35,857 nucleotides of DNA from Psilocybe azurescens (Eukaryota; Basidiomycota; Agaricomycetes; Agaricales; Agrocybaceae), in NCBI GenBank assembly GCA_023853785.1, contig JAJIRX010000660.1:1-35857 (forward strand), in the 5' to 3' direction. This document shows positions 1-10,920 of the stretch, piece by piece. Both the position numbers and the translations under genes were made by a program. The first letter of the stretch is position 1, and each line of letters begins with the position of its first letter. Below the pieces are notes generated by a model that had not been told where the DNA came from, searched no databases, and saw only the letters and a list, made by a program, of their open reading frames with translations.

Positions 1-250
1 CGACCACAAGATCAAATGTTTCGGAACTCGCGACTTCCTGGCTTTTCCATGATCCCTGGCTATCGCGCCGGTGAACTACGCTATCGTAGCTCCTTCAATT
101 ACGAAAGTTATTGATAATAAAAATTGAAAAGCAAGGCATAGATATATGAATGAGTCAACCGCAATCCGAGTCGAAACAAAGGATATATGGAGCAAAAGAA
201 TTGGGAATAGAAAGGAGATTGAGGCGGCCCGGCTGTAAAATCCTGGCCAT

Positions 251-2848
251 TTAAGAAGAGGTCATCTTCAACCGAGAGGTCAGTCCACCAGCAACGGCCA
301 CGGCTAATGCCAAAATGAACCATTTGCCCCACCATTTTCCAGCCCTTTGACAGAAGGGGGACCAGCCGGGCGTGATGGGAGAGAGCCCATCAACCTGAAG
401 GCGGCACTTTCTTTGGAAGTCTACGAGAAGTGAGGGCAACAGAACAGTCAAGATACTTTTCAGTCAAGGATTGTAAAAGATTTGCGTACATTGTAGGGAG
501 GAAACGGAACTTGAGAATATAATCAATCCTGGATAACGGGTAAGCAAGACATGCATCACGTCAGTAGATATCAAGGTATAAAAACAGACCAGCTTGGTGA
601 ATCCATTGAAGCTCGGAAATGAGTAAACATGTCGAAGGTATATTTGCCCGTGTGCATTCCATCTGTTCATACTACGTCAGTAAACGATATCACGCATCCA
701 ATTTCCATGCGCACATCCACTGGGACCCACTCCACCGAATGGCAGTCCCTCAGCACCAGGATGAATAAGAGTCTCATTTGCAATGACTGCACCACTTTGG
801 GTTTTGCTGAAGACTGATAGAATGAAAATACATTAATGGTACGGATAGAATTGAAGAAAAGGATGTGTACCTTGAGTCTTGAGCTCATCGTCCTGGGTGA
901 AGACGTAAAGGGCAAGAGGATGGTCACTACATGATTTGCATCTCATCAGCCAGGGTCGTAGTATGAGAACAATAGATTTATACACACCGTTCATTCACAA
1001 ACTTGATAGCCTCGTCTAAACTGTCGACAGGTACAATGGGCAGAATTGGACCGAATATTTCCCTGAGCAACAGAATATGTCAAAACAGTCTTCGTTTACA
1101 TTGAAATCGGACGAAACTCACTCGCTCATCAACGAATCATCTGGCTTGACATCCGTGACTACCGTGGGCGCAATATACTTATCGTCCTTGTCGACTTCAC
1201 CACCGAAGGCTATCTTGCCTTGACTTCTTTCCAAAAGGCCTGCAATGCGAGCTGTTGCTTGGGGAGTGATGATTCGACTGTAAGAACCCGCAACAGCGGC
1301 ACGCTTTTCGGGGTCGGGATAGAATTCTTCGTATCTGTGTCATCGCGAGGGTAAGATGAAGTGACACTCAAAGGGTCCGAATATCGGACGTACACTTCCT
1401 TGAGAGCTTGAACGAAGGTGTCCTGGAACTCTCTAGGTACGAGTATGTAGTCGGGAGCCACACATGTCTGGCCTGCGTTAACAATCTTTCCCCACATGAT
1501 ACGTTTCGCAGCGGTCTTGAGGTCGCATTTTGGGTCAATGATAACTGGAGATTTGCCTACAGACCATTTTGAGAATATGACTCTAAGCTGTAGGACAGTA
1601 TCACACACCTCCGAGCTCGAGCGTGATAGGTGTAAGATGCTTAGCTGCCGCGGTTGCCACAATTTTGGCGACCCTTCCATTCCCTAGAGGCAGACGGAAC
1701 AATCAGTCCGCAGCTCTAAAGGCCCCGTGGAGACGTGTATTTCGTACCAGTGTATAAAACTGATGAGAGAGTGTCAGTTAGAGATACACTAAATTTACAT
1801 CAAATAAACTTACTATGATCCCATTGCAATTCCAGGAGCTAATCAAAGTCATTCGTCGGTATATTTTATCGGAGTGTTGAGATTGGCTTACTCTGGTTGT
1901 CTCGGGAATTGCACCATTGACGAAACTGACCAGGTCATTGTCCAAGTATTTAGCAACAAGTTCTGTCATCAGAGCACTGGTAGCAGGTGTAGATTCCGAG
2001 GGTTTAAGGCAGACAGAATTTCCTGCCGCCAGTGCGCCAGCCTGATTGCGCCACCCATGTGTCAAAGAAAGGAATTTTGGAGGAGGATAAGTAGAACTCA
2101 CAATTGGAGCCAAAGTCAACCAAACGGGATAATTGAAGGGGCTGATAATCAGAACGGTTCCTTTGGGCTCCTTCCTGATCAACGGGCGCATAGCAGCAAA
2201 GTTGAAGCTGAAAGGCGGCCTGGTTGTCTTGGTCCATTTGTCCACATTCTTCAACTGAGTGACGGCTTCCCGAGAGTAGGAATGATATCCATCCTGCATG
2301 ATCATCGGGTAGTGAAGATTGCAATGAGAATATAATGAGTTCATGAACATTCAAGTAGAGAGACACAACGCACATCCGAGCCTCCAATGCGGGTCTCCCG
2401 AGATCCTTGAACAGGGCTTCCTCAAAGCGAGTCATGTTGTCCTTGACCAAGTAGATGAGCTGAGTAATCTGATATTTCCTGTACTCATTAGATCTGAGCT
2501 TTCCAGAGGCGAATCCTGCGCGGAGACTGTCGCGAATCTAGTAAGAGGTATAATGAATGATAGTAAGCACGATTCAAAAGAGGCAGATCAAAGTCAATAA
2601 CGACAGCGAGTAGTGATTCAAATACTCGTATTGAGAGGCATTAGACCGAACATTGTAAGTTTTGCCCTTCGCACCCTTTTCCGTGCTAGCGGTGGCAACG
2701 ATAAGTAGGCTTTCCATGATGCCAAACTTGCAACCCAATGACGTCCATACACGGAGATATTGTACAAAGTGGAATGGTCATAGATAAGACACTAGCTTAC
2801 CTTCGCGATGTCGTCAATGGGAGTATATACAAGTTCTGATGTCGACAT
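251..2848 (-). CDS. Class 3 (fatty) aldehyde dehydrogenase with C-terminal membrane anchor
   Basis: NAD(P)-dependent oxidation of aldehydes, probably long-chain ones as in Hfd1/ALDH3A2. Start is the ATG at 2848-2846 ([13 protein letters not shown]). Readable exons: 2848-2801, 2537-2374, 2293-2102, 2041-1892, 1838-1814, 1759-1748, 1683-1609, 1556-1394, 1334-1122, 1062-988, 926-871, 813-715, 662-590, 528-490, and a last exon ending at TAA 251-253. Family motifs in order: [19 protein letters not shown], catalytic Cys in [11 protein letters not shown] (codon 1464-1462), [32 protein letters not shown]. The end, around [15 protein letters not shown], is a single hydrophobic helix, which suggests a tail anchor in the ER, mitochondria or lipid droplets. 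The first intron is long (2800-2538). The exon 2/3 junction is one base out of phase with the best splice sites, and the acceptor of the last exon is uncertain. About 490 residues, normal for the family. Confidence 0.9.
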
Positions 2849-3565
2849 GGTTGTCGTTGTTTCTGGCGCTTGAGGTTTCGTTGCGCAGAGTTGTAGATAA
2901 TTCGGATATTGGGGAGAACAAGATGAAGAGTCGAAATCTGGAGATTGTATAGGTTCTTGTATGGGAGCTGGTAGAGGACTGCTGGACAACCGTTCAAAAA
3001 TAGGACGGAAAACAAACGTATTGATTTGACTTGACAACAGCACGCTGACCCAGACATCGGTCTTCGGGGATTAATTGACCCGATTACCGGTTCATTTGCC
3101 GCGCTTGTTAGGGAGTTTGATGGCAGGCAAGATCTTTATCCTTGCTATTGCTTGCCATGTTTAAACACAAGCTCAGGACTCAGTAGTTGCGCTCAGCAGT
3201 TGATAAAAAACGAAATAAGAAAAAAAACACCCGAGTACATTCACATTAAAGTCACTATCAAGTCACTATCATAATTAATACCACACAGAACTTGAAGACA
3301 ATTGACGAAGATTCAAGACACTACTAAAGAAAGCTTCAAAGCTCCCAGCAAGTTCGGGGAACGGGTGAAATGGAAATCACGAGGTTCGGCTTGAAGGGAG
3401 AGCAATGTCGAAAGGGTTGCGTGTAATGTATATGGTATAAAATAAGCTGCCTCCTTGCTCTTAGGTATGCAATTCAATAAAAAACGGTGTAGGTAAGTAG
3501 ATATTAATAAAAGATCATTCACTAAGAATAGTGAGGCCTTTCAACTGTGCTGAATTGTATGACCT
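2849..3565. other. Intergenic: 5' side of the aldehyde dehydrogenase
   Basis: Upstream region of the aldehyde dehydrogenase and downstream region of the next F-box-like gene. It contains an A-rich tract near 3205-3230. Open frames here are short and show no recognisable domain. I see no clear TATA box. Confidence 0.5.
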
Positions 3566-4894
3566 CTATACCAGCGTAATCCTTGAGGCGAGACAAATGT
3601 TCTTGAACGACCTTGTCAAGGATCTGCTCGCATCTATCATCCATGTCTTCTTCCGACTCACTTTCGCTGCTTTCATCCTCTCTCCTTCACTCCTATCCAG
3701 ATATTCCATGTGCAGCGATAATTTGAATAGTCTTCCTGTGGAAATCCCTTTTACTATCTGGGAAGCCAAGGTAGCCCAGTCGGCTTTCAATAGGTCCTCT
3801 GGGGAACTATTCCGGTGAACCCGACATACAGCTTGAGTCGGAGGGTCGTGAGACTTTGATACTCCTCTGGGATTGTGTTCAGAATGCTACAGATGTCGGT
3901 GAGGCTACCTTCGGCTGCAGTTTGGAAGAAAATCGGATAATCAAAAATATGAAGACGCGATAAATCGCAAAGGGTAACGAAAGCTTGGAAGCGTGGGTTT
4001 CCTGTAAATCCAACTAGCTTAATCGAGGCTAATAGTCAGATCAGTCGAGAACATACTTTGCCAGTCACAGACTGAGATATACAGCTCCTCAATAGATCCT
4101 TTTGACGCATCGATTATCCCTTGCTCAAAGAGTAAATCTCCAAGCGAATCAGTATGGACTAGTAAGCTGCGAAGGCTTGAGAAATCCACAAGCGATTGTC
4201 TACCATCTGGTCCTCGTTGGAGCAGCCTTGATATGGCTGACCGTGAGTTATTGTGTTCCAATTTCTTGATTGATGGGCGACTGATCGCTCCTCCGGTATA
4301 CGACGTGCTTTCGAGCTCTGTAACGATTAAAATGAGTTCCTGCAACTGGATGCACTCCGTTACCAGTTGGGTCGGTACATTGGTAAGGCATTCGATATGG
4401 AGTGATGTGATAATGGACGACATGAAGGGACGGGCAAAGCGATTGATAAATGGCTCCGGGGTTTGAAGCCTCTGCACGCCAGGGCCTCCCTGCAGCCGAA
4501 GTTTCCTCAAAGGTCCCTCGGCGTCTTGAATCAGATCTAAAACTTCCTTGAATAATAGGTTCTTGTATATCCACGAAGTTTCGCCCGCGGGAAGCAGTAA
4601 GTGTATTTCTTGCACATAATCTGCGATTACTGGGCGTGCCCGTATGATAAGATTCAAATCCCGGATCCTCTTTCTGAGACTGTTATCATCCCTGAAGTCG
4701 ATTGGAAGTTTTATCTTGGAATAAAGATGTGTTAGAGAGCGTGGTAGGAATTCGCGGCAGGCGAGAGCACAGTTCGACAGAAGAGACCACCGGTAAGGCC
4801 AAAATGATATCGTTTCGGAGAGAGCGGTATCGATGATTCTGTCCAGAAGATCTTCAGATAGCAGGAATAGCGGTGTATAGTCTTCTTTGTCCAT
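3566..4894 (-). CDS. F-box/LRR-like protein, frame broken near its end
   Basis: Looks like the large Agaricomycete family with an N-terminal F-box-like helix set followed by irregular leucine-rich segments, presumed SCF ubiquitin ligase adaptors. The F-box-like part is LLSEDLLDRIIDTAL to FLPRSLTHLYSKI (about residues 10-65). Later segments such as SLRSLLVHTDSLGDLL are LRR-like. I place the start at the ATG 4894-4892; the frame is open to 4954, so an earlier start is possible. One 55-nt intron (4056-4002, GTATGT to TTTACAG) joins exon 1 to NPRFQAFVTLCDL. Near 3812-3816 the frame closes after YVGFTG, but the next frame continues as SSPEDLLKADWATLASQIV to a stop at 3566. That reads as one missing base. 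A 56-nt intron (GTATCA to AATAG) would also restore the frame, but it would remove a leucine-rich, coding-looking stretch. Confidence 0.7.
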
Positions 4895-5530
4895 GTACGG
4901 TGGTTGGTGGAAAGGATTGTAACAGCATGTTAGGCCGTTATGCACCCAATACACATCTGTTGTTGTCGTCTGTGATTGCCCTAAGTGTTATATGAACGGT
5001 GCTTGGATTATCAGATTACTGATCTTTATGACGGGTCACGGCAGATCAATAGATCATTGCTTCAGGCCCCGGAATCAGTACACGTGTGCACATGATTCTA
5101 CCATAGTCCATCAATGACGCGTTGCAGGTCTCATGGAACTGCACACACCTTGGCATTTTACTGACCATTGGATGCCATCCATTTCATGGCGCGAGGCTTT
5201 CCAATCTGATAATTTGAAAGTGTTTTTCGTTGAATGACAATGACAAAACGAATGAGTCTAGTGCTGAGTAACCACTACATCACGGTAGGAGGTCTGTCAA
5301 CGTAAAACGTCGCGCTGATATCGTGAGAACAGACATTTACGCATTTCGAATGGCACAATACCTCCAAGGTCCATTCTCGTCTCCGCGAACTTAGTAACGA
5401 AAGCGTCAGGGAAGAACTTTACGTTCGAATTCACCTTCAAACGACTATGTAGTAATGTCCTGCCCTTCGCTACGTGTCGCATAGCTCAGTAGTATGTGTT
5501 CCCCGTCTCTATCTATGAAGTCAAAACCAC
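4895..5530. other. Intergenic, no supported gene
   Basis: Upstream region of the F-box-like gene, followed by sequence with only short open frames. A 61-codon minus-strand frame at 5297-5482 has no recognisable motif. I see no repeat or RNA gene here. Confidence 0.4.
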
Positions 5531-5952
5531 TTTACTGAGGGGGTGTCCATCGGGTAAACCACGTATATGCTGAATCGGTTTTAATTGGTAGCTTCTTTGG
5601 AACGGAAGCATCAGCGAACATGGAGTGCATATCCATGATTTGGTAGAGGGAAACATCGTGAGTATCGTGAGAAATCATGTATTGTGCATGCCCCAGATCA
5701 AGCTTCGGGCAATAGAATGAGTCGGACGTATCTTGAGGATAATCGTGGGCGTGAGTCGTCTCGGCTGATATCCTTCTCGTTTATTAACAAAGTCCGGTAT
5801 GTTACAGACTGTTGTGTAAAGTGAATCTCATATAGCGATAATGATATCCTCAGAGGAAATGAGCTGTCAGATATGTATATAAGGATTGGTTGCTTCTCAG
5901 GGAAAAGAGAACCCATGATTGGGTCAAAGAAGGTGCCGGAGTGTGGGTACAA
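5531..5952 (-). pseudogene. Unidentified coding-like remnant
   Basis: Two minus-strand segments have protein-like composition but lie in different frames. Segment one (about 5952-5698) begins MYPHSGTFFDPIMGSLFPEK. Segment two (about 5785-5531) contains SDSFYCPKLDLGHAQYM and AYTWFTRWTPPQ, then a TAA. The segments overlap and do not join with an obvious intron, so this is either a decayed gene or one with frame errors. I do not recognise the family and assign no function. A conserved-looking run of Asp, His, Tyr and Trp residues in segment two is the main reason to think it was once coding. Confidence 0.3.
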
Positions 5953-6239
5953 TTATACAAGCTCGGCAACGGGAAAATGAAATAGGTTATCTGTGAGTAC
6001 TTTTGCTCAGTGAGGAGGCTTAAAATGTCTCCTCAGCCACCCTTAAATGCAAAATCCTGAGAAACCGTATAACCATTTACTATACTGTAGATTTACTGTA
6101 TAAGCCCATTCTCTGAAAGAGGCCTGTACATATACGTGTACATATACAGTTTAAAACGTATTTATAGGGTAGGTAGATAGTATGGTTGGAGCCTTAAACC
6201 TCGTATGAGATCACAAGCTGTTCAAATTTACCTATAGCC

Positions 6240-7042
6240 TTGATGCGATGTCCAACACCGAGCTAGAGCGACTATCCATACTCCCATCCCGGCTTCTTCC
6301 CAACGCCAAAAGTCTGTCAAATTGCCGAAGGGTGCCCTGTGCCCAACATGTCCTCTGTTGTTCCAATGGAAGGGTAGGATATATCCAAATATGTGACTTT
6401 GTCAACGATCAACAAGACGGGTATAGAAATTATCAAACATATGCGTCGTTTCATCTTAATTTGCAGGACTCTGCAAATTATTGACCCGTCGCAGAGTTCC
6501 ATAGAAGGCGGTTGTGTTATAGGACTGCATAACAATACGGCGTTTGTGTGGGATATACCTCCATTGGAATCCGATGAACCCATTTTCAACCACGTTACCC
6601 ATCCACCGACGCCAGCTTTATATCATTCTGCAAGCCCCGTTTGGGTCATCTGGATATCAACTTGCTCCCACAATATTTCGGATGGTACATAGACCCCAAA
6701 ATTTTACAATACACATAAGCTGACCACTTCCATGACCCGATTCAAATGGCGGTATCTAAAATTGACGAGTTACAGATTCTGGGTGTTCCCGCTCCGCATG
6801 TTCTGGCAAGTTTTGATTACATGAACAGTCTACGAGATTCCTTCGATTCAGGCTCGTCTCCTGGGTATGTCCATTTTGTATGCATATCTACACCCTACCA
6901 AAAGATGGTAGGTCGTAGTTTTGAACCTTCCTTCTCAATAGGCAAATTCACACTCTTGTGTCTGGTGACTGGGCGTGGTTGTGCATTGCGCATGCCGTCC
7001 ACGGTCATTTCAAACGAGGTTCGAATTGTTGATTTCTTGTAG
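6240..7042 (+). other. Unidentified coding-like stretch
   Basis: Overlapping plus-strand frames at 6248-6484, 6393-6692 and 6746-7042 hold short protein-like pieces, for example SIEGGCVIGLHNNTAFVWDI, which faintly resembles a beta-propeller blade or the C-terminal part of some fungal F-box proteins. No frame is long, no start is convincing and I could not build a splice chain. It may be a relic. I assign no function. Confidence 0.2.
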
Positions 7043-7361
7043 GATTTTTGTTGTTTGTACTTTTTTGTGCGTACTTGGGAGAAATACAGATGGTTCCTAC
7101 TATGTGAGAATGTGGCGCAACATCACTTGGCGCCCGTTGGGTCCGACTTGGATGTTGCGAGAATGTCGTAAGATGTTGACAGCAAACACGGTTGGGGAGC
7201 AGTGACACTATGTCCATTACTATGTATTGGCGTGTATTAGAAGGAATGGAGCCACTATGTCACCTTGCTAGAATGTGAACGTCTTGTAAGGTCTTGTCTG
7301 CATAGCAAACGAAGTCATGGAATCTCCTCAGAACCGCAAATGACAACATCATGTGCACGGA

Positions 7362-7713
7362 CAAACTTCTTTGTTCCTCGCAACTTGCTTTAACCTTAGT
7401 GGATATGTACCCAAGACCGCGTAATTGTGGGGTACATAGTCACTGGAGTCCACTGGAGTTTGTGGTATACCAATAGGGACGGCGGCAACTCTTGTGCACG
7501 GCCATGCCTCGGAAGAAATGACAGTGTATGGACGTTTCGAATGAGGCCATCGGAGCCTCATAATGATGATGTTAACTGAGTGGAAACTACTTTGCTCCTC
7601 GCAACTGGCTTTAACTTTAGTCGACATACATCCGAGACCGCGTAGTTGTGGGGTAGTCAATGCCAGCGGGGCTGGGGTATACTAATAGGATTTGAGACAG
7701 CGCTAACTAGAGC
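7362..7713. repeat. Diverged direct duplication, two copies of about 130 bp
   Basis: Copy one (7362-7495) and copy two (7583-7713) share, in order, CTTTG(T/C)TCCTCGCAACT, GCTTTAAC, GAGACCGCGTA or its variant, TTGTGGGGTA, and a TATAC(C/T)AATAGG tail. The copies start 221 bases apart. No coding capacity is evident, and the flanks up to 8.5 kb contain only short frames. Confidence 0.6.
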
Positions 7714-8540
7714 AGACTAAAGCTTCATAACTCTTGGAGATGGTGGCGCAATGCATATTATGGTTGGCGCATCCGTCAACGGGATACGGCGCCGACGGCG
7801 CTTGGTGAATATTGCTTAGAACGTGCGTCCGACGTCAGCCGACGTCGCGTCGTGGCAACCAATACACGTGACTGGTTGATCACGTTTTAGCGACTGCCAG
7901 GCTGTGCCTCGCCGGTACTCGGGAATGCTGTGCTCCGGAATGTTCTAGACGGTTCGCTGTTTGAACGTCCACGTCGCCTTTGTCATGTTCGAGGTTAGGT
8001 TACGCAGCTGATTGATAGCTTACAATTGGATTAGAAGAGCTTTAGAAGGACCAATTCACCACTGCGTCGAAGGCTGTCGAAGGCTGTAATCATTGTATTG
8101 TAAAGCCTAGGCTTAATAAGTCTAGCCACTCCAAGTCGAGTCTGCATTCTGATGTTTCCAGACCGTAGTTGCACGTTCGGTATCGAGATTCGAAGGTAGA
8201 TATATCTTTTCAGAGTCATGGGTCCTTTGAATAAACAGGAAAAGAGAGCTCGGGGAGGATGGTAGATATCTGATATGTAGTGTCCATGAGCACGGAGTCG
8301 GATATGCTGACGCCATGCCGAGCCGAGGGGTAATAGTGATGGAAGATGACAAAGATGATTCTACACGTTTCTAGAGCCGTCTCCGCAATCCCAGCTGGCG
8401 CTTCGATATTCCGTGTGATGTCGTGGATCAGCTTAGCGCTCCTGCCTTTCAATCTACAGGCATACGTGTACTAATTAGCTGTGCTTCGGGGAGTACCCGT
8501 GCTCGGACAATAATGACACAACCAGGACCTGAAGTCGAGT
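7714..8540. other. Intergenic, partly CpG-rich
   Basis: The stretch 7780-7860 is locally rich in CG and contains repeated GACGTC-type palindromes (GTCCGACGTCAGCCGACGTC). The rest has only short overlapping frames on the minus strand with no domain. It includes the upstream region of the gene that starts at 8641. Confidence 0.35.
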
Positions 8541-8549
8541 CATGTTTTC

Positions 8550-8556
8550 TATATAA
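8550..8556 (+). promoter_or_regulatory. TATA box of the 8641 gene
   Basis: TATATAA lies about 85 bases before the ATG at 8641. A pyrimidine-rich leader (CCCTCCG, CTCCCAG, CCATCCTCTACC) follows, which is a common core-promoter layout in Agaricomycetes. Confidence 0.6.
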
Positions 8557-8640
8557 TCCCTCCGTATTTCTCCCAGTGGTTCCCCATCCTCTACCGGATT
8601 AACGCGTCTGCACTACCACTGCCAACAATCTCTCATCGAG

Positions 8641-9345
8641 ATGTCTTCGCCTATTGCCATCCCTCGCTCTAACAAGGCCTTTTCTGCTTCTCCATCGTCG
8701 TCGGCTTCAGAGTCTGGCTCGTACACCTCTTCCTCACCTGCGACATCATACCTCGCAAACTCTGCATCATCCTCACCCGCGAAAGGATTGTATGTGCCAG
8801 TGCATAAGCGCTCGCCTTCTTCAGGATCTCCGACTTCCTCATTAGGTTTGTTGCTTTCCCCACTTGCACCAGCTCTCCATGACTTACATCATTATGTCCT
8901 TACAGTCTCATTGCCTACGCAGACCACTACCACTACCACCCCTCACCCGCGTATCTACTCCTTACCATTCCTCTTCTCCCTCCGCCCCAATGCTCAGGAG
9001 GGAATAAAGGAGAAGATTCGTGCCGGTCCCGCGCCCGAGCTCCTCATGAATAGACGCATGAGGAAGAACCTCGAGTTCGCCGAGCACCAACATAGGAGAG
9101 TCTCCCCTACCCGCGCCCCTGCACCTGCTGCGGCTGCGGTTGCCCCCACACCTACACCCATACCCACACCTACCCAAGCACCTGTGCAGAAAGCCTCGCA
9201 GTCACCACGCATCACACCTCGAAAGAACAGGTTCGGCCCTCGGGCACCCGAACGCCGCAAGCAGGCTCTTCAGTCGAGTTTGGGAAGCTGGAGGCATGAC
9301 ACCGGCCTGCATCTCCCCGCGGCCCCGCACCTCGCTGTGCTATAG
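8641..9345 (+). CDS. Low-complexity protein with possible eIF4E-binding motif
   Basis: Predicted protein of about 214 residues, starting at ATG 8641 and ending at TAG 9343-9345. A 60-nt intron (8846-8905, GTTTGT to TTACAG, phase 1) is likely; it keeps the frame open, so an unspliced product cannot be excluded. The N-terminus is Ser/Pro/Ala-rich. The middle reads RIYSLPFLFSLRP, then PELLMNRRMRKNLEF. YSLPFLF fits YxxxxL-phi, the short motif by which 4E-BP-type proteins bind the cap-binding factor eIF4E, and the basic RRMRKNLEF block is the best conserved-looking part. The C-terminal half is a Pro/Thr/Ala-rich linker and an Arg-rich end. The gene is likely real, given its TATA box, leader and intron. 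A role in translation control is inference from one short motif. Confidence 0.65.
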   Translation: MSSPIAIPRSNKAFSASPSSSASESGSYTSSSPATSYLANSASSSPAKGLYVPVHKRSPSSGSPTSSLGLLLSPLAPALHDLHHYVLTVSLPTQTTTTTTPHPRIYSLPFLFSLRPNAQEGIKEKIRAGPAPELLMNRRMRKNLEFAEHQHRRVSPTRAPAPAAAAVAPTPTPIPTPTQAPVQKASQSPRITPRKNRFGPRAPERRKQALQSSLGSWRHDTGLHLPAAPHLAVL

Positions 9346-10183
9346 AGCATCGGTCATCGGTCATCGGCTTGAAATGCAAACCAAATCACGACTCATCATC
9401 ATTGTAATTTGTATCGACTTATACCCACCAAACTACATCAAACGGCTTCCAAAGTACATTATAACTACACTACTCATCACTTATTGCATTTTTCGCTACA
9501 AAATCCATACATAGAACATGCATATATACATAACCACACATCCATCGCAATAAAACATTACAATCACAATTCATATTCAGTCATTTGTTCGAACTGTTGA
9601 GTTTGTCCGACGTTCAAGTTGTTCAAGTTACACAGCGAGGATTTGGCATTCTGACCAATCGCGATTCTTGGGGATAAGATTTCAAATCTAGCTGATCCGT
9701 GTAAAAGAAACTTAGGATCACCTCTATCTCAGTTCTAATGACTCGGAACCAGTTATATGCCTGAAGCGAGACAAAGCGCATATATTCTGACATTCAAGGC
9801 TCCAACCCAATCAGCGACAGAGGGCTTTGCTCACTAAGACTGTCTACAGAACCAAAATTACTCTGTGCCAATATACCTTGCGAGTTAGTGTGAACTGCAG
9901 CGATGGTGTCTTTGGAGATCGAAGATCCGACTATCTGTTTAATTGTACATGAGGCATTGCTCAAGCTTAAGAAACGTGGTTCATATCATAATTCAAGAGG
10001 CAGAAATCGACGAGTATATGCGCGCTTCTTGGCGAAATAACTTCAGTCATTGGATTAAACATTGGTCCTACACTGTCGCGCGAGGTTACTCCGCGTTCAT
10101 TGAAATAAAGAGTGTGAATAGAAATGAGTCCATGAGCACACTAGGGCCACCCTAAAATTCGCGAATAATGGTCCCCTTGAACT
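9346..10183. other. Intergenic: 3' side of the 8641 gene
   Basis: Begins with the 3' untranslated region of the preceding gene; an AATAAAA sequence near 9549-9555 could be its polyadenylation signal. The remainder has only short frames and no recognisable repeat, up to the start of the inverted element. Confidence 0.4.
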
Positions 10184-10304
10184 AAAGCATGTGGAACGCA
10201 CCCAAAGGAAGGCGCACAAGTTGGACGAAACGGGTCGACAATGGAACGCGCCAAGCCAGTGGACCAAATGCGCTTTCATCTTCAGACATATTCTCACGGA
10301 ACCT

Positions 10305-10326
10305 CACGTGAGGTGTGTCTATATAA
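10305..10326 (+). promoter_or_regulatory. Promoter-like head of the left arm (E-box plus TATA)
   Basis: CACGTG is followed ten bases later by TATATAA and then a long CT-rich leader. The right arm has the same order on the minus strand: CACGTG at 20914-20909, then the weaker CTATACAA. Conservation in both arms suggests a Pol II promoter in the ancestral element. Confidence 0.5.
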
Positions 10327-10463
10327 TGGACGCCCCTTTTCTCAAATGCCCATCCACCTTTCTCTTTCTCTCTTGCATCATCTCCTTCTCCACAGTGTAT
10401 AAAGATTTCGTCTTCTCTCTCTCTTATCTATACCAGTGCTCCCCGACACTGGAATTTGATTCG

Positions 10464-10559
10464 ATGTGTCGCGACTTGAGCTGTGTGGCATGGCGCTTAA
10501 GTCGTCGCGCGTCGTGTCCTCTGCTGCTACGTTATCTTTCTGCTTCGCCCACTGTATGA
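10464..10559 (+). CDS. Short ORF conserved in both inverted arms
   Basis: A 31-codon frame starting MCRDL and ending at a TGA. The right arm has the matching frame (20739-20632, 35 codons) with the same start, the shared core CVAWRLSRR and the same stop position. The two differ by an in-frame 12-nt insertion (RMGD in the right copy). It lies about 140 bases after the TATA box and just before a donor-like site, so it could be an upstream or first-exon ORF. No known domain. The DNA also forms a hairpin here (CGCGACTT paired with AAGTCGTCGCG), so the conservation may reflect RNA structure instead. Confidence 0.35.
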   Translation: MCRDLSCVAWRLSRRASCPLLLRYLSASPTV

Positions 10560-10920
10560 TTCACGTTAGGCCTGATTATTTGATGTGTGTATGTCTCTTG
10601 TAAGTAAATCTCTCCGGTGTCTCGATTCGCGGTATCAACTCAAAGCCACATTGTTCGCAGTGGTGTGCTAATGCGACTGTGATGTTATGTTTTGCTCCTG
10701 ATATCTATGCTGTCTACGTCTTACGTCCCCATCCATCTCTCCTTAATAATATTTGCTCGCAGAAGTGGATATATGCGCGATTATCTGTGGTAAGCTCCTT
10801 TTCGCCACTCCTCCTATCACAGTGCCACTGACCGTTCATTAATCTATTTTTAGACTTAACGCGATCGATTGATGTCACGTAGATGTTAAATACATGCGCG
10901 GCTGTACCTCCCCGCTGCAG

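Noticed and set aside
3790..3860. A 23-nt intron (GTATGT to AATAG) to explain the frame change in the F-box-like gene
   Set aside because: Too short for a spliceosomal intron. A 56-nt alternative exists but removes a strongly coding-like segment, so a missing base is preferred.
4029..4056. A 28-nt intron ending at CTATTAG in the same F-box-like gene
   Set aside because: Below plausible intron size; the acceptor TTTACAG at 4002 gives a normal 55-nt intron with correct phase.
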